NCBI RefSeq assembly: GCF_938015785.1
Contig: NZ_CALLWC010000024.1
Location: 19,799-83,798, forward strand
Length of the DNA: 64,000 bases
Source of the DNA: an uncultured Campylobacter sp.
Lineage (GTDB): Bacteria > Campylobacterota > Campylobacteria > Campylobacterales > Campylobacteraceae
Direction: 5' to 3'
Shown: positions 45,614 to 54,781 of the stretch, piece by piece
Position numbering within the stretch: position 1 is the first letter of the stretch
How the letters are laid out: every line of letters starts with the position of its first letter
Translations under genes and position numbers: made by a program
Notes under the pieces: generated by a model
The model's database searches: none
What the model was told of the DNA's origin: nothing
The model's input: only the letters and a program-made list of their open reading frames with translations

Positions 45614-46372
45614 ATGAGTAAAATCGAAATTTTAAAATCGACTCTCCCCGTGATGATGGGCTACGTGCCGCTGGGGCTGGCGTTTGGCATCTACGGCATC
45701 AGCCAGGATCTGCCCGTATGGGCTCTGACGCTAACCTCGCTGCTTATATACGCAGGTAGCGTGGAGTTCGTGCTGATCGCATTCATCGCAACCCACGCCT
45801 CGCTCGTAGATACCTTCGTCGTGGCGTTTTTGCTAAATTTTCGCCATTTTTTCTACACGATGTCGCTGCTTGAGGAGCTGCGCTTCGTGCGTCATAAAAT
45901 TTACGCCGTGTATGCCCTTACCGACGAAACCTTTGCGCTGCTAAAAGCGCGCGCGTTTTTGCGCCCCGAGGAGCTTAGCGGCGAGCGGCCCGTAACGCCG
46001 CAAAGACTAAAAGAGCTTGATCTGCTCTATAATCTAACGGCAGTTTTAAATCAATCCTACTGGGTTGCGGGCGTCGTTACGGGGGCTGTTTTGGGGGCAA
46101 GCTTAAAGCTTGATTTTAGCGGGGTCGAGTTTAGCCTGACGGCGCTTTTTGCGATGCTAACCTATGAGGTTTTCAAAGCAAATCCGCAATACAAAGTGCT
46201 ATTTCTTGGCTTTGGTTGCGCGTTTGTGGGGCTTTTTATCTTTCCTGCAAAATACTTTTTATTCGGCACTCTGATTTTTGGCACTGCGGTATTGCTGCTC
46301 TTTCGTAAATACTTCGAGCGGTCTTCGCGCGCGGGACGCAAGCTGCAAAAATTCCTAAAAAGGGGTAGGTAG
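45614..46372 (+). CDS. azlC: AzlC-family branched-chain amino-acid exporter subunit
   Basis: A 252-residue inner-membrane protein. The N-terminus (LPVMMGYVPLGLAFGIYGIS) and the next motif LIYAGSVEFVLIAFIATHAS are typical of AzlC, as is the short ALTDETFALLKAR. With AzlD it forms a two-subunit exporter of branched-chain or related amino acids. Its stop overlaps the GTG of azlD. Confidence 0.93.
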   Translation: MSKIEILKSTLPVMMGYVPLGLAFGIYGISQDLPVWALTLTSLLIYAGSVEFVLIAFIATHASLVDTFVVAFLLNFRHFFYTMSLLEELRFVRHKIYAVYALTDETFALLKARAFLRPEELSGERPVTPQRLKELDLLYNLTAVLNQSYWVAGVVTGAVLGASLKLDFSGVEFSLTALFAMLTYEVFKANPQYKVLFLGFGCAFVGLFIFPAKYFLFGTLIFGTAVLLLFRKYFERSSRAGRKLQKFLKRGR

Positions 46373-46719
46373 TGGAAATTTTACCCTATATCTTTCTAGC
46401 CTCGATCGCTACGATTTTGACGCGATTTTTACCGCTGCTTCTTTTTAAGAAGAAGACCGCGAGTTCAAATCTGGCGTATTTGCAAAAAAACTCCGGACTT
46501 TTGATAATGGTCGTTTTGACGATCTATGCACTTAAAACTATGCTGCCTAGCTTTTCGGGCGAGCGGGCTTTTAGCGCGGACGTGCTGCAAACGGCGGCGC
46601 TGCTACTTTGCCTGATTATGGCGTTTGGCGTACATGCTAAATTCCGCAACTCGCTCGTTACGATAGCACTTCCTACGCTAAGCTATATGGCGGTACTGCG
46701 CTTTTTATTGAATTATTGA
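46372..46719 (+). CDS. azlD: AzlD-family exporter subunit
   Basis: A 115-residue three-to-four-span protein with start GTG and the AzlD opening ATILTRFLPLLLF. It is the obligate partner of AzlC, translationally coupled by a one-base overlap. Confidence 0.9.
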   Translation: MEILPYIFLASIATILTRFLPLLLFKKKTASSNLAYLQKNSGLLIMVVLTIYALKTMLPSFSGERAFSADVLQTAALLLCLIMAFGVHAKFRNSLVTIALPTLSYMAVLRFLLNY

Positions 46720-46788
46720 TAAATTTATAAGTTAGTTTTTGATAAACTTCAAAAGTTAATTTTTAAGTTTAAAAAAGGTTAAAGTTTT

Positions 46789-48141
46789 ATGAATTTTATC
46801 AGTCAAATGGTGCATAGCTTCGCTAAAAAATATGCCGCCGAAACTATGCAAAAATCCCTATACAACTCCCTTAGAATCGACATCACGCAGGAAAATATCG
46901 CCAAAATTCCAAACCCAGATAAAAAATATATGCTCTACATGCATGTGCCCTTTTGCCACACGTTTTGCCCGTACTGCTCCTTTCACAAATACGCCTACGA
47001 GCGCGGTGCGTGCAAGGCATATTTCAGCGCGCTACGCACCGAGATGCAGCGCACGAAAGACGCGGGCTACGACTTTGAGACGCTTTACGTCGGCGGCGGC
47101 ACGACGCTCATCGACGAAGAGGAGCTAGCGCGTACGCTGGAGCTTGCCAAGTCGCTTTTTAGCATTAAAGAGGTTTCGTGTGAGAGCGATCCCAACCACA
47201 TCGAGCCTGAGAGCTTGCTGCGATTTCGCGGGCTCATAGACCGCCTAAGCGTGGGGGTTCAGAGCTTTGATGACGATATTTTACGCAAAGCTTCGCGCTA
47301 CGACAAATTCGGCTCGGGCGAAATTCTGCAAGAAAAGCTATCCCGAGCGGTCGGAATTTTACCGATTTTAAGCCTGGATCTGATCTTTAACTTTCCGTTT
47401 CAAACGCGCGAAATTTTACTTCGCGACATTGAAGCAGCAAAGGCGGTAAAACCGGAGCAGATCACGCTGTATCCGCTGATGAAATCCCCTTTGATGCGCG
47501 ATCAAATAGCACGAAGTCTCGGCGTTAGCAACATAGACCGCGAGGAGGAGTTCTACTCCATCATCTGCAAGGAATTTTCTAGCTGGCACCGCAGCAACGC
47601 ATGGGCTTTCGCTCGCGAAAAATCAAATATCAACGACGAGTACGTAGGCACAAATCACGAATACGTAGGCATCGGAAGCGGTGCGTTTAGCTTTTTGGAC
47701 GGCAGGCTGCTCGTAAATGCGTTCAACCTCGAAGAGTACGCAAGCAGAGTGCATAAAAACGAAAGCACCGTCATCGCTACCTGCGATTTTAGCAGATCCG
47801 AGCGCGCAAAATACCTCTTTTTGACCGAGCTTTTTAACGGCGAGATCAACATCGCTAAATTTAACGCCGCAAACGATTTAAGCCTGCGCCGCGAACTGGG
47901 CAGAGAGCTTAGCCTGCTAAGGCTAGCAGGAGCCGTGCGGATCGAGGGCGAGATCATCCGCACGACGGAATTCGGCGCGTATCTGTGCCTTGTTTTGATG
48001 AAGGAATTTTACACCGGCATGGACAAGGTGCGTGCGGCGTTCCGCGACGATGCCAAGATTAAGCGCGCAAAACAGCTCATCATTATGGACGAAAGCGAAT
48101 CCGCCGCAACCGGCGCAGCAAAAGGCGAGATAGCGTCGTAA
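46789..48141 (+). CDS. HemN-like radical SAM protein
   Basis: A 450-residue radical SAM enzyme of the coproporphyrinogen III oxidase (HemN/HemW/HutW) family. The cluster motif is CHTFCPYC at residues 56-63, followed by LYVGGGTTLIDEEEL and LSVGVQSFDDDILRKASR. It may be a heme-chaperone or heme-degrading type rather than a true HemN. No heme-uptake gene lies beside it. A fair spacing from azlD (70 bases) suggests separate expression. Confidence 0.85.
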   Translation: MNFISQMVHSFAKKYAAETMQKSLYNSLRIDITQENIAKIPNPDKKYMLYMHVPFCHTFCPYCSFHKYAYERGACKAYFSALRTEMQRTKDAGYDFETLYVGGGTTLIDEEELARTLELAKSLFSIKEVSCESDPNHIEPESLLRFRGLIDRLSVGVQSFDDDILRKASRYDKFGSGEILQEKLSRAVGILPILSLDLIFNFPFQTREILLRDIEAAKAVKPEQITLYPLMKSPLMRDQIARSLGVSNIDREEEFYSIICKEFSSWHRSNAWAFAREKSNINDEYVGTNHEYVGIGSGAFSFLDGRLLVNAFNLEEYASRVHKNESTVIATCDFSRSERAKYLFLTELFNGEINIAKFNAANDLSLRRELGRELSLLRLAGAVRIEGEIIRTTEFGAYLCLVLMKEFYTGMDKVRAAFRDDAKIKRAKQLIIMDESESAATGAAKGEIAS

Positions 48142-48255
48142 ATTTTGTGCCAGACCGCTACTAGCGCTTGGACGCACCCGCGACTTAAGCGCAAATACCG
48201 TCTGGCATTTAAAACACAAACGAATTTTTGATTTCAAAATTTAGGAAACGCCGCA

Positions 48256-48609
48256 ATGAAACGCAGAATGATCAAGCTATTCATTTTATTTCTGTTTTTT
48301 GTCCTTGTATTTGAGCTCGTCGGCAATCTTTTTAACTTCGGTCGCTTCCCATTTCATAAGAGCTGCGAGGCGTTTATGATGATAAACCGCCATATAACCG
48401 GTGATTCAAACGATAGGTGCATAATTCAGCTTATGGAGCAGGACAACAAAAGAGATCTTTCGCTATATTACTATAAAACTAAATTTAATCTTGAGGAGCC
48501 ATTGTCTGAACTGGACGAAAAAGCTATAAAATTTTTAAATATTCCGAACTCGAAGATAATCACCGTAAATAAAGACGGCGTAGAAAAGAAATTTCTAATA
48601 AGCGATTAA
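48256..48609 (+). CDS. Small single-span protein at the start of the accessory island
   Basis: A 117-residue protein with one N-terminal span (IKLFILFLFFVLVFELVGNLF), then a soluble part with two cysteines (SCEAF, DRCIIQ). It has no recognised domain. AT content is higher than in the HemN-like gene before it. It lies first in a run of small same-strand genes that includes immunity-type proteins. Confidence 0.75.
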   Translation: MKRRMIKLFILFLFFVLVFELVGNLFNFGRFPFHKSCEAFMMINRHITGDSNDRCIIQLMEQDNKRDLSLYYYKTKFNLEEPLSELDEKAIKFLNIPNSKIITVNKDGVEKKFLISD

Positions 48610-48700
48610 ATTTAAATAGCAAAGAAGCCCTGCTTCAATTGCAATATCAAAGCCTAACAAATCGAGAATTTTAAAATTTATAAAATTAAAGGAGGAAACA

Positions 48701-48976
48701 ATGAGTAATCTAAAACTCATACAAAACTGGTACGCTTCCAAATGCGACGGAGAATGGGAGCATGAATATGGCCTTACGCTGGAGACGGTCGATAACCCGG
48801 GCTGGTGGATCGAAATCGATGGCGAGAGCGGGAAAAAGCCGATCAAAATAAATATCGATAGAGATGACGAGGATTGGTTTTTCATCAATGCCACGGAAAA
48901 CGAACTCAAAGGAAGTTGCGGAGCCGAGAATTTAGAGGAATTATTGGAATACGTGGTAAAATGGCTAACGGATTAA
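48701..48976 (+). CDS. Imm53-like immunity protein
   Basis: A 91-residue protein that fits immunity protein family 53. Near the N-terminus are QNWYASKCDGEWEHEYG and LETVDNPGWWIEIDG, both close to the family consensus as I know it. Such proteins block a cognate polymorphic toxin. A ribosome site AAAGGAGG is directly upstream. No toxin gene is in the window. Confidence 0.85.
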   Translation: MSNLKLIQNWYASKCDGEWEHEYGLTLETVDNPGWWIEIDGESGKKPIKINIDRDDEDWFFINATENELKGSCGAENLEELLEYVVKWLTD

Positions 48977-48993
48977 AATTTGGCGGGAGTATT

Positions 48994-49266
48994 ATGAAAG
49001 AGCTATATAAAATTTATCTGAAAGATAGTAAAAAGAGCTTCGTAGCTACCGGAAATACTACTCATTACGATGGCAATAAAATTCTGCCGCAGCCGTTTGC
49101 TTTAAGCATTGTTCAATATAACGGCGGCAGCGGATTTTATCTGTTCTATCTCGACGAATCGGGGAAAGAGCAAACCGATACCTATCATGAAAGTATAGAG
49201 GATGCGTTTAAGCAGGCTGAATTTGAATTCGGCGTAAAGAAAGAGGATTGGAAAAATTTAAATTAA
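48994..49266 (+). CDS. Small protein of the immunity island
   Basis: A 90-residue protein. I chose the ATG at 48994 with GCGGGAG ahead; a longer frame overlaps the Imm53-like gene. The C-terminal half (YLFYLDESGKEQTDTYHES, then DAFKQAEFEFGVKKEDW) resembles small proteins often found beside toxin-immunity genes. I know no firm family name. Confidence 0.78.
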   Translation: MKELYKIYLKDSKKSFVATGNTTHYDGNKILPQPFALSIVQYNGGSGFYLFYLDESGKEQTDTYHESIEDAFKQAEFEFGVKKEDWKNLN

Positions 49267-49289
49267 GCAAGGCAGATAAAGGAGCTCAG

Positions 49290-49826
49290 ATGATCGAAGT
49301 CGAGATAAAAAACGAATCTTGCAAAAAGACCGAAGTTACGCTTGCAAATATCGAAATTGTTAAGGATGCCGTAAAGGAATTCGCCTATAAAAGCTTTAAG
49401 GGCAGCTATCTGTTTTTTGATATTTACGGCGAGATAGACAGGGATTTTCGCGTGCTTGGAGCAATCGGTGAAGGAGATGAAAACAATATCCGAAAAATAG
49501 ATCTTAAAAAATATGAAAAAAGCTCCGTAGGCGCCACCAACATATCGCAAGATATACAGGGCGCGAAATTCTGCACCTACTTCAAGCTGGATCAAAGTGA
49601 AATTTTAAAGCAAATATTATATTATATAGCCTATGAAAGATTTGAAGGCGGCTATTACGCAAAGGGTAAATTTATAGGCAAAAACAGCGGCGATCTTGTT
49701 TTTATAGGCATCTGCGGCGATGTAAAAAATTGCGCCGAAATAAAGAGCGTCGATTTAGATGAAATAATAAAAAGTATGCCTAAACTCTCGGAATCAAATA
49801 ATTTTTATATTAGCGAGTTTATATGA
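49290..49826 (+). CDS. Hypothetical protein of the immunity island
   Basis: A 178-residue protein. I chose the ATG at 49290 behind AAGGAG. It has no span or signal peptide. Two related stretches, KEFAYKSFKGSYLFFDIYGEI and YIAYERFEGGYYAKGKFIG, suggest an internal duplication. The function is unknown; by context it may be an immunity protein. Confidence 0.78.
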   Translation: MIEVEIKNESCKKTEVTLANIEIVKDAVKEFAYKSFKGSYLFFDIYGEIDRDFRVLGAIGEGDENNIRKIDLKKYEKSSVGATNISQDIQGAKFCTYFKLDQSEILKQILYYIAYERFEGGYYAKGKFIGKNSGDLVFIGICGDVKNCAEIKSVDLDEIIKSMPKLSESNNFYISEFI

Positions 49827-49893
49827 GATCAATTAAACAGATCGATGAGGTAAATTTATATCGCCAACCGATTAAATTTAAAAAGGAGATACT

Positions 49894-50526
49894 ATGAAAT
49901 TTAAAATTTTAAAACCGAATGAACTATACGGCTGGGTTTTTAACAAAGATGAAGAACTTTATAAGGCTTTAGGATTTGATTGCTGGATGGATTCGTTTAT
50001 TCGCATATTAGCTCAAATTCCCGGTACCAGAAAAAAAGATATTTTGGATTACATTGAATATGAAATCTTTGATTGGTACGAATGGTTTGAACTACATTGG
50101 ATTATCCAAAGCGACTATAAGCTAGCGGACGAAGATAATCCTGAAATTTCAGCCTATCCGACATACGCGGGAGAGTATTTCGGAGTAATGGGTCAGCTGT
50201 TTTTAGGGGGTATGATAGACTTCGGCATAGAGGGCGAAAATTTAAGAAAGAAATGGGCTGACTTCGATACGAATTTATCCAAGATCGATCTAGGTATGTC
50301 GCTTTATGAGAAGTGGGTCTATTTTAGAGATAATTTCTTTTTTGGGTATAAATTTTTAGAGGAGGAGAACATAACTCCCAAAGCAGAGATAACTTGGAAG
50401 AATCCCGATACCTGGAGTAGATTTAGCCACTGGATATGTATGACTAAGGCGGGCAAAGAGTATCGTGATAAAATTTTAAAGCCGAGGCTTTATGAGAAGT
50501 ATAAGGATGTGGTTATAGAGGTGTAA
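49894..50526 (+). CDS. Trp/Tyr-rich hypothetical protein of the immunity island
   Basis: A 210-residue acidic protein unusually rich in aromatic residues (DWYEWFELHW, TWSRFSHWI). No span or known motif is seen. AAAAAGGAG lies just ahead of the ATG. The size, acidity and place fit an immunity protein, but this is inference. Confidence 0.78.
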   Translation: MKFKILKPNELYGWVFNKDEELYKALGFDCWMDSFIRILAQIPGTRKKDILDYIEYEIFDWYEWFELHWIIQSDYKLADEDNPEISAYPTYAGEYFGVMGQLFLGGMIDFGIEGENLRKKWADFDTNLSKIDLGMSLYEKWVYFRDNFFFGYKFLEEENITPKAEITWKNPDTWSRFSHWICMTKAGKEYRDKILKPRLYEKYKDVVIEV

Positions 50527-50593
50527 TTTAGTGATTACAAATAACGAAAATTTATTATGGACATATTTAATCTAGCAAGCAAAAGGGGCTTAT

Positions 50594-51289
50594 ATGACTA
50601 TCTTACCAATATCAACCTTCGACAATGATTTACAAAGAGGCGATATTATAAAATTTAACGACGATGAGCTTATGGTCTGCGATGAGCGATGTTTCTGGAC
50701 AAAAAATCCTTGCCTTTTAAATTTAAAAGATACCAGATATTTTGAGCTTTCGGATGAGATGCTATCAAGCAAAGCGGGATTTGTCGTGGACAAGGAGCAA
50801 TTGATTCGTAATTTAGCAAATTTCGGTATCAATGCAAGCCCCCAGGAGGTATTTATATGCTCCGATAATTACCTTAGTAGCGATGAATTAGAAGATTACA
50901 AAGAAGATTGCGACGAAACAATCCCTGGTTTCAGACTGACAAAACCTAGGGATAAATTCGGACGCAATAGACGCATAAAGACAAATTTGATAGAAAAGCT
51001 TAGTATTCCTCTCTTGAAATTCCTCGGAAAGATAAAGGTCGGAGATATTATCGAATGTAGAAAATCCTGCTATCCATACGAGAAAAATGTAAGCTTTATC
51101 GTAGTAAAAGCAAAAGACGATGATGGAGTAAATTTTATAAAATTGATCGTAATTAGCGGCTACAAGGCGGGCTTATGGGTTTTGCCGTTTTTATTTAAAA
51201 CAGATAAAAATATGGTAGAAGCAGACTGGCTAATTAAAAATTGGAAATATATTTTTTATAGATGCTGTGATATAAGGCACACTACGTAA
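50594..51289 (+). CDS. Imm45-like immunity protein
   Basis: A 231-residue protein. The C-terminal part (VISGYKAGLWVLPFLF, then ADWLIKNWKYIFYRC) follows the pattern I know for immunity protein family 45. The N-terminal half (LQRGDIIKFNDDELMVCD) looks like an additional or duplicated module. Ribosome site AAAAGGGG is upstream. The assignment is by pattern only. Confidence 0.7.
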   Translation: MTILPISTFDNDLQRGDIIKFNDDELMVCDERCFWTKNPCLLNLKDTRYFELSDEMLSSKAGFVVDKEQLIRNLANFGINASPQEVFICSDNYLSSDELEDYKEDCDETIPGFRLTKPRDKFGRNRRIKTNLIEKLSIPLLKFLGKIKVGDIIECRKSCYPYEKNVSFIVVKAKDDDGVNFIKLIVISGYKAGLWVLPFLFKTDKNMVEADWLIKNWKYIFYRCCDIRHTT

Positions 51290-51452
51290 ATTTGCAAAAC
51301 CGAAAAGAAATTTTAAATTTTACCGATAAGCAGTTGGAAAATTTTATAAAAATTAAGCGAAAGAGATTTAAATTTAAAAATAAGAAGTGATATAATGCCT
51401 CGCCAATCGATATTATCAATATATACGGGAAGAATACACACAAGGAGAAAAT

Positions 51453-51725
51453 ATGGTTAAAGTATTAAAATTTATAATTTGTGCCGTAGTAGTTTTGTTA
51501 TTATTTATAATTTATAAAAGTACTTTGTGTGCAAAGTGCGATTATACGTTTTTTGTAGAGGAAAGGCTTATGGGTAGATTATTGATAGCAATCGATACAA
51601 ATGATATAAATTTAGTAAGATATATTGCTGCTGAAGGTAGAGTTTGCAAGCAAGCCAATGTCCATAATAGAGCGCTTAAAGAATTAAGAAGAATGGAATC
51701 GGAAAATAATAGAACTAATGAGTAA
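51453..51725 (+). CDS. Small single-span protein ending the island
   Basis: A 90-residue protein with one span (residues 5-21, LKFIICAVVVLLLFIIY) and a helical charged tail. Two cysteines (CAKC) lie just after the span. AAGGAG is ahead of the ATG. The function is unknown. Confidence 0.75.
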   Translation: MVKVLKFIICAVVVLLLFIIYKSTLCAKCDYTFFVEERLMGRLLIAIDTNDINLVRYIAAEGRVCKQANVHNRALKELRRMESENNRTNE

Positions 51726-51849
51726 ACCGAGTTTTGCGGAACATAAAAAGAGATATGAAAGAAGCGAAATTTACAAGACGGCTTTCTTGCTTTACTTTTA
51801 CGCGCTCATCTGTTACCACTCTACTTCCCGATACTTCGCCGTTTTGTAA
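51718..51849 (+). CDS. Possible tiny membrane protein or fragment
   Basis: A 43-codon frame whose ATG overlaps the previous gene by eight bases. The first 20 residues are charged and a hydrophobic AFLLYFYALICYH follows. It may be a small membrane protein or the stub of a broken gene. No strong ribosome site. Confidence 0.3.
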   Translation: MSKPSFAEHKKRYERSEIYKTAFLLYFYALICYHSTSRYFAVL

Positions 51850-52199
51850 AATTTCAGACGTAGCGCTAATTTATGCGCGCATCTAAATACCGCATGGAAT
51901 TCTAAAACTCCGCGTAAAATTTTAAAATTTCAAATCCTTTACATCTTGCTAAATTTCTAAATTTTACAGTTTCAAATTTCGCAGACTAAACTCCGCATAA
52001 GATTATCGTATAAAGCCAACATGCCGAGCGCGTGACAAACAAACCTCTAAATTCCGTCGCGCGCCCGCTTTGGTGCAAGCAGCTGTCTTGCACGAGAGGG
52101 CGCTTTGCGCGCAGCTTTAGACTACGCAGGCGGCAGCGCGAAGCAACAGGAAGCAGCTAGCTATGCGGCGAAATTTACGCCAAAGTCTCGCCGCGAGCT
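51850..52199. other. Spacer after the immunity island
   Basis: About 350 bases with several AAATTT words and no convincing gene. The sequence returns to higher GC near 52050, marking the island's right edge. No direct repeat or integrase gene is seen at the edge. Confidence 0.4.
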
Positions 52200-52931
52200 T
52201 TATTTAAGCACCTTACCCAAAATCCCCGCACCTTTGCCGACGGCGCTGCCGCGAAGCGCGCTTTCTTTTTCCCTCATCACCGCAAATAGCCCGTCCAGCG
52301 TCTTTTGCGTTATGTAATCATTCAAATCCTCGCCCTGCTTAGGCAGATACTCGCTCGCGCCCAGCCCGCGCGCGATGTTTTGCACCGCTTCATTGCCCGC
52401 GATCTTGTTTTGCGCGAAGGAATTTAGACCGTTATACGCCGTCGCAAAGCTGTTTTTGCTCATCATGTCGCTTACGATCGGTCTGAAAACCGCCCGCAGC
52501 TTCGCGCCAGATTTGCTCTGCAAATACTCGCTAAGCGCGGTATTTCCGCCGCCGATGAGCTTTTTAACGTCGGCATCGCTCATAGATTTCAGATCTTGCA
52601 AAAATATCTTGCTCGCACCGCTAACCGCCTTGGTAGCGGCATCGTTCATACTCATGACGAGCTGCTGCTCCCATTTATCGCCGCCCACCTTTTTCGCAAG
52701 CTTCGCAGCTGCCTTCAGTGAAGCAGGAAGCTCGATTTTAGCGGTCTTGCTGTGGATGTAGCCCTTGGCGAGCTCGCTTGCGGCGCGATTCGTAGCCGAG
52801 GCAAGCAGGTCTTTATAGTTTTCGCTCCTAGTCACACCGAGCGCGTCCGCGCCCTGCTTTAGGATATCCGTTACGTCCGCATGCGCGAGCGACAGCGATG
52901 CGGCGGCGAGTAAAACCATAAATTTTTTCAT
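52200..52931 (-). CDS. DUF4197 periplasmic protein
   Basis: A 243-residue protein with a signal peptide (LLAAASLSLAHA) that fits the DUF4197 family: ILKQGADALGVTRSENYKDL, IELPASLKAAAKLAKKVGGD and MNDAATKAVSGASKIF. The function of the family is unknown. I chose the ATG at 52931 with AAAGG ahead; a longer frame lacks a signal peptide. Confidence 0.85.
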   Translation of the reverse strand: MKKFMVLLAAASLSLAHADVTDILKQGADALGVTRSENYKDLLASATNRAASELAKGYIHSKTAKIELPASLKAAAKLAKKVGGDKWEQQLVMSMNDAATKAVSGASKIFLQDLKSMSDADVKKLIGGGNTALSEYLQSKSGAKLRAVFRPIVSDMMSKNSFATAYNGLNSFAQNKIAGNEAVQNIARGLGASEYLPKQGEDLNDYITQKTLDGLFAVMREKESALRGSAVGKGAGILGKVLK

Positions 52932-53422
52932 ATTGCAACCTTTGGATAAAATTTGCGCCATTATGCCAAACTGCGGTAAACGCTCAGCCCGTGCTCGGTT
53001 TAAATTTTCGCGCTGCACGAGCGATTTAAGATAAAATTTTAGGTTAAATTTGAAAGCGGATTCGAGGCTAAATTTAAACGCAGAATTTCAAAGCTAAATT
53101 TAACGGGCGGAATTTACCTGCCAATTTAAAGATAAAATTTGAATGCGGCGGTCTTTGTCGTGCTTGCGACTAAATTTTAAAAGTAGCACTACGACGACGA
53201 GCTAAAATTTTAAAACCGCATTGCGCCTGAGTGCCATTTAAAATTTACACAGCGCGCAAGATACCAACGCAAACCGCGCAGAGCGAATTATGTCGAGAAG
53301 CTCGCATATCCTATCCTCCGTGCAAACGATTGGAATTTTATCAAAGCAGCCAAAAAGCTCGCCGCAAATTTAAAGAGTTTAAATTTAAAAGCGAGCTCCC
53401 GTTTTAGGCAAGATAAGCAAGC
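52932..53422. repeat. Gene-free RAATTY array
   Basis: About 490 bases with about 13 RAATTY hexamers. Units of the form GCTAAATTTAA plus a short GC-rich link recur between 53040 and 53120. No gene or strong terminator is seen. Confidence 0.55.
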
Positions 53423-54781
53423 TTAAACCAGACCTTGATCCAGCATCGCGTCGGCTACGCGGCGAAAGCCCGCGATATTAGAGCCCAGCACGAGATTGCC
53501 CTCCGCGCCGAATTCCTTCGAGGTCTCGTAGCTGGTGCGAAATATGTGACGCATGATCTCGCGCAGCTTGCTATCGACCTCCTCGAAGCTCCACGACGCC
53601 ATCTGCGCGTTTTGCGCCATCTCAAGCCCGCTCGTAGCCACGCCGCCCGCATTCGCTGCCTTCGCAGGACCGAAAAGAAGGTCCTTTTGTGCGAGCATAA
53701 AATCGACCGCCTCGAGCGTGCTGGGCATATTCGCGCCCTCGCAAACCATGCGGCATCCGTTGGCGTAAAGAGTTCGCGCATCGTCCAGATTAAGCTCGTT
53801 TTGCGTAGCGCTCGGAAATGCCGCGTCGCACGGCACGCTCCACACGCCGTTGCGGCCTGCGGGATAGGCGCTTACGGGGGTAAATTTTGCGCCGGGGCGC
53901 TCCTTGGTATATTCGCAAAGCCCTACGCGCAGCTGCTCTTTTAGTTTTTTAAGAAGCGCCACGTCTATTCCATCGGCGTCATAGATAAAGCCCGTAGAAT
54001 CGCTTACTGTAACGGGCTTAGCCTGCATCTGATAGAGCTTTTCGGCGGTGTAGATCGCGACATTGCCGGCGCCCGAGATCGTGCAAATTTTGCCGTGCAG
54101 AGAATTACCTCTGGTAGCGAGCATCTCGTTTGCAAAATACACGGAGCCGTAGCCCGTAGCTTCAGTGCGCGCAAGGCTGCCGCCCCAACTTAGCCCCTTG
54201 CCCGTAAGCGCGCCGTCGAATCTGCGGGTGAGCTTTTTATACGCGCCGTACATATAGCCGATCTCGCGACCGCCCACGCCGATGTCGCCTGCGGGCACGT
54301 CGGTATTGGAGCTGATTAGGCGGTGAAGTTCCAACATAAAAGCTTGGCAAAATCTCATAATCTCGCCGTCGCTCTTGCCCTTGGGATCGAAATTTGCGCC
54401 CCCTTTTGCGCCGCCGATATTAAGGCCGGTGAGGGAATTTTTAAAAATTTGCTCAAACCCTAAAAATTTTAAAACGCCCAAATTTACGCTCGGATGAAAG
54501 CGCAGGCCGCCTTTGTAAGGGCCCAGAGCGGAGTTGAACTCTATGCGATATCCCGTATGCACGCAAGGCTCGCCGCCGTCGCTCATATAGACGACGCGAA
54601 ACATCATCGTGCGCTCGGGCGCCAAAATGCGCTCTAAAATTTTATTTTTCACATACCTCTCATCGCGCTTTAGAAGCGGTATGAGCGAGTATAAAATTTC
54701 GGTCGATGCCTGGATAAAGACCTCCTGACCGGGATTGGCACGCTTTAAATTTAGCAGCAAGCCGTCGATGTAAGATTTCAT
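53423..54781 (-). CDS. gdhA: NADP-type glutamate dehydrogenase
   Basis: A 452-residue cytoplasmic enzyme that assimilates ammonium onto 2-oxoglutarate. Substrate-binding lysines are in GPYKGGLRFHPSVN and GGAKGGANFDPKG, with TDVPAGDIGVGGREIGYMYG and a Rossmann TISGAGNVA. The length fits the hexameric bacterial form. It overlaps mqnA by four bases, so nitrogen assimilation and menaquinone synthesis share a transcript here. Confidence 0.97.
   Translation of the reverse strand: MKSYIDGLLLNLKRANPGQEVFIQASTEILYSLIPLLKRDERYVKNKILERILAPERTMMFRVVYMSDGGEPCVHTGYRIEFNSALGPYKGGLRFHPSVNLGVLKFLGFEQIFKNSLTGLNIGGAKGGANFDPKGKSDGEIMRFCQAFMLELHRLISSNTDVPAGDIGVGGREIGYMYGAYKKLTRRFDGALTGKGLSWGGSLARTEATGYGSVYFANEMLATRGNSLHGKICTISGAGNVAIYTAEKLYQMQAKPVTVSDSTGFIYDADGIDVALLKKLKEQLRVGLCEYTKERPGAKFTPVSAYPAGRNGVWSVPCDAAFPSATQNELNLDDARTLYANGCRMVCEGANMPSTLEAVDFMLAQKDLLFGPAKAANAGGVATSGLEMAQNAQMASWSFEEVDSKLREIMRHIFRTSYETSKEFGAEGNLVLGSNIAGFRRVADAMLDQGLV

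Noticed and set aside
48256..51849. Prophage or integrative element
   Set aside because: No integrase, transposase, tRNA junction or flanking direct repeat was found; small immunity-type genes alone do not make a phage.
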